NCBI GenBank assembly: GCA_004794785.1
Contig: SJOL01007384.1
Location: 243,898 to 307,897 of the forward strand
Length of the DNA stretch: 64,000 nt
Direction of reading: 5' to 3'
From: Opisthorchis felineus
Taxonomy: Eukaryota > Platyhelminthes > Trematoda > Opisthorchiida > Opisthorchiidae
Shown in pieces: positions 57,211 to 64,000 of this stretch. Below the pieces are notes generated by a model. That model ran no database searches and had not been told where the DNA came from. It saw nothing but the letters and a program-made list of their open reading frames with translations. Positions within the stretch are counted from its first letter, which is position 1, and each line of letters begins with the position of its first letter. A program made the translations under genes and the position numbers.

Positions 57211-57839
57211 GGCATGAAAACTATTTGACCTCTGTCAAGTGGATGGCTGTCAGGCATATCTGACTACTCTGAACTGGAGATATCACCGCAACCCCCGAAG
57301 CATACAGGCCTTACACCCCTGCTTTCGAACCCTCGCCCAAACAAACAGAAAGTACTTAGGCCACTAATTCGAAAACGGGCAGCCCGTGTCCGGCACTATG
57401 ACACGCTGTGGTACTTACTATGAGGCCTGTGTCGTTCTCCCTGAGCAGGATGTTATTCCAGTCGGGCCCTACAAATGGCGTAACTAGGGGCGCATCTCCT
57501 CACTAGAATACAGGTCGGCCAGAACTCTTCGGCATATTGCGTCTAAGCGGAAGACGAACCCCAACCCCTAGTTCCATGGAACTCGGACGACGTCCTCGCT
57601 CACACCCCAGGACGCTCTCAAAGCATTCGCCAACTCATACGCAGTTGTTCCCCAACACTGACCCACATAAATGACTCACACAAGTCTTGCTGGATTCCCT
57701 GAGACTTCCAATCAAAACAATGTGAAACTTCCTGAATTATGTGACCGTGACGGCTGTCCCCACTCGGACAGCACTCCGAAACCCTTCTAGAACAGCCTTC
57801 GCATTTTCTCTCATACCACCCGCTGCTTTCCTCATAATT
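57211..57839. other. LINE linker region, degenerate
   Basis: By position this is the plus-strand linker between the EN (57200) and RT (57840) parts of the same CR1-like copy. No motif is visible. Confidence 0.35.
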
Positions 57840-58214
57840 TGCTTCTGGAGCCCTTCGGACTATCGTCCATCCTATCTACAAAGGTGAAGACCGCCGCGAC
57901 CCATCCATTAGTCTTCCGCGCACTCCTTGCAAGCTTATGGAAAACCTAGTGATTCCTTCTCCTCCCTCTGGTGAGCCCCTTCATCCATTTCAGCAGGGTG
58001 TTCTTCCACCAACACCTTTGTCTGACTAATTTAACACGGTTCCGTTCGACACTACATTATTAGTGGAGGGCAAGGTCCCGACTGACTTTAGTTTTTTTAA
58101 CTTCTCCCCCGTGTCCTCACTAAAGTACCCTGCGCACCGCTCCATCGGTTGCTGGGAAAAGTCATGAATTTAAGACCTGCGCTTCGATTACCTTTTGCCG
58201 AATGATTATCTTTT
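57840..58214 (+). pseudogene. CR1-like LINE RT entry fragment (plus)
   Basis: Plus-strand translation near 57868-57960 gives a PIYKGEDRRDPS...ISLPRTPCKLMENLV pattern, the fingers motif P.FKGGDR.DP...ISL....CK.ME of CR1/Jockey RTs. It is interrupted downstream by a SINE. Confidence 0.6.
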
Positions 58215-58400
58215 GAGGCGAGATGGCTCAGCGGTTAGAGCGCGGAGTTACTGACCGGAAGGTCCGTGGTTCGAACCCAACCTCTGCCTCTCGACTTCCC
58301 CTGTCTAGGCTTGGACAACCTGGCAGTATCCCAGCCCTCGTGCTTCCTTTGGGTGGCATGGCAGCTAGGTACCGGAAGGGTGTTACAGCTGAACGATTAT
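58215..58400 (+). mobile_element. tRNA-derived SINE, copy 5, inside the LINE RT
   Basis: One of the best-preserved copies. It has the A box (tggctcagcggttagagcgc), the B box (ggttcgaacc) and the whole body to tgttacagctgaacgattatc. It separates the fingers and palm parts of the CR1-like RT, so it is the youngest layer of this mosaic. The flanking gattatc on both sides may be a short duplication or may be part of the element end. Confidence 0.88.
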
Positions 58401-58439
58401 CCTCTATTTCGTCGGCTCTCACTCTTCATTCAAGGCCGG

Positions 58440-58690
58440 TCGCTCCAAGTATGTATTAGGAGCATATTCATCGCAAGTTGGCCCCACGGGCGATGTACTT
58501 CAAGGATTAGTTTAGGGGCTGTCGCTATTCTTGATTTTTGCCGATTTGCCTTACAAGGCTGTAAGGTGGTCCCACATGCTGACGACCCAGAAGTGTGGTC
58601 CGGTGCTCTGTCTACCCTCCTAGCGGCCATTCAGGTTTGCGCTCAATGGGCCTTTTCCAATCTCATCAACTCTTAATACGTCGTACTTAT
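58440..58690 (+). pseudogene. CR1-like LINE RT palm fragment (plus)
   Basis: The plus frame reads GAVAILDFCRFALQGCKVVPHADDPEVWSG, corresponding to the family's GP.LF..YVND......MFADD.K.W. The catalytic box is changed to HADD, and the frame ends soon after. It continues the RT fragment before the SINE. Confidence 0.55.
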
Positions 58691-59302
58691 TCCTCCGAAA
58701 CCCGTCCCAATCATTTTACTTATTGCCTCTGCATTTGCTGTAACATTTGTCCCAGATATAGTCACCACAAGGGATCACCTCCGATCCGTTTCCTTCGATG
58801 ATGTTTCACATTTCCAAGAGAGCGATGTGGTTAATCTCCTGCTTAACCTTCCTGGCACAACTGTGCTACGCTTCTATGTTTATACGTCCATTAGTACAAT
58901 ACTGCACTGTCTCGTGGACCTCGTGACTAGGACGCCATAAAAATATGCCTGAAAACGTACAGCGCAACGCCATTATGAGCGTCGCTTCCGTCTGCAAGTT
59001 TCCACACCCGTTTGGACGAGAACGTATGTACCTTTGCTTGAACGTATTTACGCGGGTTTTGTTGCTGAAGATGATGGTGTGCACGGGTCCAACCTGTAAT
59101 CGCAGTGCATAGCTTCCATGCCGATATCCCCTGTCATCCCCGCACTCATGTGTAAAAGACATTAGATTCTGCCTTCATTGAGTAATTATCCACTCTCGTA
59201 TCCTGGGTCGTCGGCGAACGAATCTGTCGGGCAGAACTACAACCACGATTTGCAGCTGATTCTGGTGGTGACACAAAAGCATATGCAGCGGGGCACTATG
59301 GT
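58691..59302. other. Unassigned spacer
   Basis: May include the rest of the CR1-like copy, but no motif supports it. Confidence 0.3.
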
Positions 59303-59462
59303 GGGCATCATCATCATCATCGATAGCATGACATCAGTGTTCAACACGGATGCTTCGCTGCCGTACAACGATGATTTTTTTGAAAGCCTTATTGTGAAGA
59401 GAAGAATAAAGGTAGACAGGGAAGGGACTTAGTGTTGGCTTACTAGAATCATTTCTAGATGC

Positions 59463-60215
59463 CTACACCTCCGGAAAATCATTCAGGCAATCCGGATAGA
59501 AACTGACAACAAGATCGCCACTGAAATCGGTTAGCAGCCATATCTTGCAGCGTCTCCAACCAGGCGCAGTGAGGATCACGCGGTCCCCATCCTGGAAAGC
59601 GAGTAGCGGCGACACACCCAAACGTTTCGTAATCTCCTTCATACCCCTCTGCCAGGTCAAGGGTTGACCACCTCTCTGCTTCCGCCACTCTTAATTGGGC
59701 ATGAAAAACAGCACTCTGTTCGGCAACCGATGGTTCGGCATACGCAGCTTCTGGTGCTGCACACATTCTTTAATGGAAGTACCCGTTGCACAACCGAAAA
59801 CTCGCTTTCTAATTGCCTCGCTACGGATACGCCGACACCAACCCACACGAGCTATGGTTCTGAGACAACGATTGTCAAACACCTGAAAACGTCTCAGTTC
59901 CACTGCTCGAACAGGCCAAGTCTCACAGCCGTACAACAAAACAGCCCGCACTGTAGCTTGATACACATGTCCCTTGAGATTCAGGGATACACCACTTTGA
60001 CGCCATAGGTGTCTCAAATTAGCAAACGCGATTCGAGCCTTGCAGATTCGTGCATTGACTTCATCTGTCACACTACAATCAGAACTAATACAACTTCCAA
60101 GATACGTAAAACGCTCCACAACTTCCAGTGCCTCTCCCTGGATTGTAAGTGGCGTGTTCAGTGACTGCATGTCCAGGAGCATGACCTTACACTTTGGGTG
60201 CAAAGTGCATAACAA
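59463..60215 (-). pseudogene. C-terminal part of the RTE ORF, frameshifted
   Basis: Continues the RTE protein after the 2-bp deletion: [70 protein letters not shown], and KECVQHQKLR where 7 residues present in copy E are missing. A stop follows at 59691-59693. The same frame then runs on (EWRKQRGGQPLTWQRGMKEI...[13 protein letters not shown]) to 59463. The equivalent codon in copy E is a serine codon (TCA), so TAA here is a point mutation. Confidence 0.82.
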
Positions 60216-62766
60216 AGGACGGGATGACTTTGGTCAGTTCATCCAAAAATAACTGCGCCTTCTCCTCATCTTCGAAGATGAGAACGATGTCGTCTGCATA
60301 TTCCAGATCGACAAGGTTTTCGCCACAGGCTATTTGAACACCAGGGTTTTGGAAACCTTCCAGCGTTCGTCTCATTATCTCATCGATCACGAAATTAAAT
60401 AGGAAAGGAGAGAGTGGGCATCCCTGACGGACACCGCTTTGTGTACGGAAGCTTTTGGAGAGCTCGCCGTATACTCTCACACGTCCGGAAGTCCGAGAAT
60501 ACAAAGAGCTTATTATGTTCACAAACTTCCGGGGCATTCCTTGGTGGGCAAGCGTGTCAAGAAGAACAGACCGGTCAACCGAGTCGAATGCGCCTTGGAA
60601 ATCCAGGAATACTAGAATCGTGGGTCGCTTATACGTATGGCGTTGTTCTAGCACCTGACGAAGTGTGAAGATTTGGTCAACGCAACCCCTACCAGGCCGG
60701 AATCCCGCTTGCTGCTCTCGAGTCAGTGTTTCACGAGCCACCGTAAGGCGACGAAGCACGAGTGACGCCAACAGTCTCGTTACGACCGGGGTCAAGCTGA
60801 TCCCCCTGTGGTTGCCACACTCACTACGAGCCCCTTTTTTGAAAATGGGCACTATCACCGACTCTCCCCAGTTGTCTGGGACAGACTCCTTTTCCCAAAT
60901 GCAAGCGAACAGATCAGACAAGCGCTGACTGAGGACTTCACCCCCATCTTTGAACAATGCGGGTGGGAGGTCATCCGGACCAGAGGCTCGGTGGCGCTTG
61001 AGAGAACATATGCAGTCATAAATCTCCGATGCCGTAGGCGGTTCCACGTTCACCGTCCAAGGTTCTACGTCACCTGTGGGATCCAGATGAGTGCCAGCTG
61101 GTGGCCATGACAATTGTTGTTCGAAGTATTCGGCCCACCGATCGAGGCGTTCTTCTTTATTCGATATGGTCACTCCATTCCGATCCTTGATGGTTTCGCT
61201 CACAGGTGGTTTCCGGGGACCGGTCGCACGGATCAACTGAAATAATCTTCGGGCATTACCGGCTTTCTGAGCCTCTTCCATTTCCTTGGCTTTCTGTGTC
61301 CACCACACTTCACGGTCGGCTTGCACGCTCGCCTTCACTTGACGTCTGATACTTCGTCGTGTCAAGTTATGTTCGGGGCCGGCTGGGATATTTCTCCGAG
61401 ATTTAAGGAGTGCCACCGTTCGGTCGGATATCCAGTGCTTGAGTGAGCCTCGTGGTGCCGTACCACAGGCAAAATTCCCAGCACTATGCAAAGAAGTGGC
61501 AATCTCGTCCCAGTATGAGTTCGCATCTGATGGTGGAGCATTTGGAAGAGATTCTAGGAGACGATTCTGGTAAGTTCGTCTAACATCCGGGTCTGCCAGT
61601 CTTTCAGTTGCCAAGCGATTTGTCCGCACCTTACGCGGCCCTGGAAAACGTAGGGAGAAGCGACTCCGGACGAGTGCGTGGTCAGAATCCACAAATGTGT
61701 TCCAAAACGACCGACAGTCAGTTATTGATCCACGCCATCGGTAACTGATGGCAATGTGATCGATTTGAGTTTGTGGCCGGCATGCCGTTGGAGGACACCA
61801 TGTGGCCAGACGACTTCGGCTATTTCGGAAGTTGGTACTGCATAAAAACAGCCTGCGATCAGCACACAGCTGGAGCAGTCGTTCACCATTGTCCGTACGT
61901 ACCGAGTCCAATCCATGTCGACCTCCTAATTGAGTCTCAGACACGCTAAGCCTGCCCACTTGTGCATTCAGATCTCCGGCAACCACCACGATATCTGAGC
62001 TTTTAGCTCGCCGCAGCAGGACATTCAGGGCGTCGTAAAACCTGTCTTTGACGGCGTCGGAGCTACAGTCAGTTGGGGCATAAGCAGACACGATAAACAG
62101 ACATCTCTCAACTTCCCGCTTGTGAGACTCCTTCACAGACGTTGCCAGACGAACCGCACAGAGGCGACTATCAACAGGTATCCAGTCAAGCAAGGATGCT
62201 TCCGCCCGCTGACTCAGAACGATACCAACCCCTGCACATCCCGCCGCAGCAGCCTCTGGATCACCAGAGGTGCGTAGCCGGAAGCGAGTGGAGAGTGATG
62301 GGGCGGTTAGCTCAATCACTGTGCTTGCATCTTGAATTCTTGTTTCTGAGACACAGCACACATCAATGCCAAGCGAGTCCAGCGTGAGAGCAAGAGCAGC
62401 TTGTTGTCCCGCTTGCTTCAGAGTGCGGACATTGAAGGCGGCCAGATAGACTGGCTGTCGAGGCTTAAAGATTGTTTTGGAGATACCTGAGGATGTCGGC
62501 GCCATGTGACGAGCAGATGCTGCACGCAAAACCGATGCAAGACGAACGGAGTCATCAGTCCTAAGTGCTGGGCCTACAAGAGTAGAGTTATTAATGGGGT
62601 AGGGAGAGGGGGAAGAAAAAGTATGTGAAATAGAAAGAAGGGAGGCGTCAGCAGTAGCCTGTTTTCGCTTACCCGCCCTGCTGTATGCAGCAAGTAAGGC
62701 GACCCGGCTGATGGCACCACGCGACGGCTGATGTGGCATGAGTTTATTTGTATATGTGCGATTCAT
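60187..62766 (-). CDS. RTE endonuclease-reverse transcriptase, 859-aa frame
   Basis: A self-replication protein: the endonuclease nicks target DNA and the RT copies the element RNA onto it. N-terminal residues 1-107 are low complexity. Endonuclease (about 108-370): FNVRTL at 111, SETR at 140, GDLN at 264-267, QIDHI at 334-338, SDHALV at 361-366. A basic linker covers 370-570. [17 protein letters not shown] at 588, [20 protein letters not shown] at 655, [12 protein letters not shown] at 721-732, [15 protein letters not shown] at 777-791, [11 protein letters not shown] at 821-831. All catalytic positions are present. The frame ends early at [13 protein letters not shown] because of a 2-bp deletion. 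The rest of the C-terminus lies in the next frame (60215-59463). The ATG at 62766 is the first available, but the start is not certain. Confidence 0.88.
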   Translation of the reverse strand: MNRTYTNKLMPHQPSRGAISRVALLAAYSRAGKRKQATADASLLSISHTFSSPSPYPINNSTLVGPALRTDDSVRLASVLRAASARHMAPTSSGISKTIFKPRQPVYLAAFNVRTLKQAGQQAALALTLDSLGIDVCCVSETRIQDASTVIELTAPSLSTRFRLRTSGDPEAAAAGCAGVGIVLSQRAEASLLDWIPVDSRLCAVRLATSVKESHKREVERCLFIVSAYAPTDCSSDAVKDRFYDALNVLLRRAKSSDIVVVAGDLNAQVGRLSVSETQLGGRHGLDSVRTDNGERLLQLCADRRLFLCSTNFRNSRSRLATWCPPTACRPQTQIDHIAISYRWRGSITDCRSFWNTFVDSDHALVRSRFSLRFPGPRKVRTNRLATERLADPDVRRTYQNRLLESLPNAPPSDANSYWDEIATSLHSAGNFACGTAPRGSLKHWISDRTVALLKSRRNIPAGPEHNLTRRSIRRQVKASVQADREVWWTQKAKEMEEAQKAGNARRLFQLIRATGPRKPPVSETIKDRNGVTISNKEERLDRWAEYFEQQLSWPPAGTHLDPTGDVEPWTVNVEPPTASEIYDCICSLKRHRASGPDDLPPALFKDGGEVLSQRLSDLFACIWEKESVPDNWGESVIVPIFKKGARSECGNHRGISLTPVVTRLLASLVLRRLTVARETLTREQQAGFRPGRGCVDQIFTLRQVLEQRHTYKRPTILVFLDFQGAFDSVDRSVLLDTLAHQGMPRKFVNIISSLYSRTSGRVRVYGELSKSFRTQSGVRQGCPLSPFLFNFVIDEIMRRTLEGFQNPGVQIACGENLVDLEYADDIVLIFEDEEKAQLFLDELTKVIPSFVMHFAPKV

Positions 62767-63105
62767 GGTTGTACGTGGGCTGGGATATTGTCAGGGCGCC
62801 CAGACTTAGACAGGAGGACGATTGGGGTCCTCAACCAAAGCCTTTGGCTCAAGAGCCTAACCGCGAGGCAGCGGTGTTTGGCAGGAAATGCAAATGCATT
62901 ACCATTTTTACGGAACAGGTCGCCACGTGTTCCAACCCCCAACCTGGAGACTGTGTTCGTCAAACCTCTAACCGTTGACCAACCTGGTATGAGACTCTGT
63001 GAGTGTCGCGGGGACACCCCCCAGTATAGCTCAATGGGTCGCTGAGGTGCGCAAACCGTCACACCACGGTAAGGTCCAGTCTCCTCGTGACGGACTGTGG
63101 TGGGC
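62767..63105 (-). repeat. Dispersed ~350-bp repeat, copy 2, at RTE 5' side
   Basis: Second copy of the unit at 4346-4702. Its end coincides with the start ATG of the RTE ORF (minus-strand acaaccATGa occurs in both copies). This makes it a candidate 5' UTR or promoter of the RTE. The existence of a copy without any RTE ORF at 4346 argues for an independent repeat. Confidence 0.55.
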
Positions 63106-63342
63106 ACTTTAAAAGGGGCTCCATGCTCATTCCTTGTCAGTCCTACGTCACAGATGCTGTGTTTTGGTAAAGGCCACTGTGGCCCTATATATTAAGACGA
63201 CAGTCTCACCTCTAGTTAGGTTACCAAGACCAGTATAGCTAACGGGGCAAACGAATTTGTCTGCAATTCTGGTCTGAGGTTCAGTTTCGGTCGCATCCAC
63301 TCACAATGGTTTACACGGTCCTGCGTAGACGTGTCTCGATAT
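63106..63342. other. Unassigned spacer
   Basis: Between the 350-bp repeat and the SINE. Nothing recognised apart from an AT-rich stretch that is the tail side of the SINE. Confidence 0.35.
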
Positions 63343-63538
63343 AAGATAATAAATAATGAGATAATCGTTCAGCTGTAACACCCCTTCAGTGCCTAGCTGC
63401 CATGCCACCCGAAGGAAGGATACTGCCAAGTTGCCCAAGCCTAGACAGGGGAAGTCGAGATGCAGAGGTCGGGTTCGGACCACGGACCTTCCGTTCAGTA
63501 AATTCGCGCTCTAACCACTCAGCCATCTCGCCCCATGG
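63343..63538 (-). mobile_element. tRNA-derived SINE, copy 6, with AT-rich tail
   Basis: Reverse strand. It has the A box (tggctgagtggttagagcgc), a B box with one change (ggtccgaacc), and a body slightly shortened around gaaggaaggatactgccaa. The 3' side runs gaacgattatctcattatttattat. The 8-mer ctcgatat lies on both sides (63335-63342 and 63539-63546), which fits a target-site duplication. Confidence 0.82.
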
Positions 63539-63610
63539 CTCGATATCCCTAGACTCTTACGTTTTCCAAGCAATTCGGCTGACCTAATCAACCTTTCTGC
63601 TCTTTTTTAG

Positions 63611-63966
63611 CATCGCTGCCACCAGCCCCTAGACTTCTGAAGTTTGTGGGTATCGGAGAATTTTCTTCGATGACACCATCTGTATCGATGACGAATCACG
63701 CTCGCTCCAGTAACTCTTTACATTCGCACCCTCATTCTACATCTGCTTATCACTTTCACCATGCTGAAGACCTGGATCGCTTGACCACACATTATATCCG
63801 TGTTATGCAAATTTTATGTTTGATTGTACTCGTTTTTGTCCTGTCCAAACCCTTTACCGAACTTACACTTATTCGCCTTGTGTTTGGCGACAAGCTGAAC
63901 TATTGCAACTACACTTACGTGCCTGCAACACATAATTATCGTCGGCCATTCAGAACCTACTCTTAA
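63611..63966 (+). CDS. Possible terminal exon, unknown membrane protein
   Basis: An open frame from a strong acceptor (ctgctcttttttag|CATCG) to TAA at 63964-63966. The incoming phase leaves two bases. It reads SLPPAPRLLKFVGIGEFSSM, a Ser/His-rich stretch (SSNSLHSHPHSTSAYHFHH), then HYIRVMQ, a hydrophobic helix ILCLIVLVFVL, and a C-terminal KPFTELTLIRLVFGDKLNY...TY. The last part has a second amphipathic or hydrophobic segment. The composition, splice acceptor and length look like a genuine last exon, but I do not recognise the family and saw no upstream exon. It could be a chance frame. Confidence 0.4.
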
Positions 63967-64000
63967 CAAGTATGTCCACTCGAATGACGCAGAACACCTT

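Larger units (their letters stand above)
59303..62766 (-). mobile_element. RTE-type LINE copy F, nearly full length
   Basis: An autonomous non-LTR retrotransposon with one ORF encoding an AP-like endonuclease and a reverse transcriptase. The ORF runs 62766 to about 59463 and is followed by a 3' UTR of about 155 bp. That UTR has the tail motif found in copies A, C and E and ends in (ATC)n on the plus strand (59307-59321). The ORF has one 2-bp deletion (about 60199; copies A and E keep the longer sequence), a 21-bp in-frame deletion near 59738 relative to copy E, and one stop codon (59691-59693). It is far better preserved than the UPF1 intronic copies. The clade call (RTE) is from motif style. 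Confidence 0.88.

Overview
The window is eukaryotic genomic DNA: spliced coding exons with GT..AG introns, dense retrotransposon debris and no operons. The best fit is a parasitic flatworm, most likely a trematode of the liver-fluke type. This rests on very short (35-37 nt) introns at the 5' end of a gene followed by multi-kilobase introns, RTE-type and CR1-like LINEs, and tRNA-derived SINEs. The species call is inference; the sequence alone does not prove it.

One gene can be reconstructed completely: UPF1 (RENT1), the ATP-dependent RNA helicase of nonsense-mediated mRNA decay. It is on the minus strand from ATG 37222 to stop 12381. Twelve exons join without phase conflict into a 1,320-residue protein. 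It has the N-terminal Cys/His domain, the domain 1B insertion, all main superfamily 1 helicase motifs and a long low-complexity SQ-rich tail. The first four exons (37222-36138) are separated by introns of 37, 35 and 37 nt. Intron 4 is then 9.75 kb, and introns 6, 7 and 9 are 2.7, 3.6 and 3.6 kb. The large introns hold RTE LINE copies, SINEs and other repeats.

Layout: 1-12380 is intergenic with a foldback element family, a CA microsatellite, a 350-bp dispersed repeat and one SINE. 12381-37222 is UPF1 with its transposon-filled introns. 37223-44300 is mostly unassignable, with one LINE reverse transcriptase remnant. 44300-53300 is old repeat debris including (TTA)n-ended LINE 3' ends. 53800-58700 is a nested mosaic: a foldback element with target-site duplications, then a plus-strand CR1-like LINE interrupted by an inverted LINE 3' end and by a SINE. 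59303-62766 is a nearly full-length RTE LINE (EN plus RT) with one frameshift and one stop, with a 350-bp repeat at its 5' side. 63343-63538 is a SINE. 63611-63966 is a possible terminal exon of an unidentified plus-strand membrane protein.

The main surprises are: a 554-bp tract with only 3 differences shared by two otherwise divergent RTE copies in different introns of UPF1; an RTE copy whose 5' end is inverted, as twin priming predicts; a foldback element with 81-bp perfect arms and visible target-site duplications; and a nested LINE/LINE/SINE insertion history that can be read from the interrupted domains.
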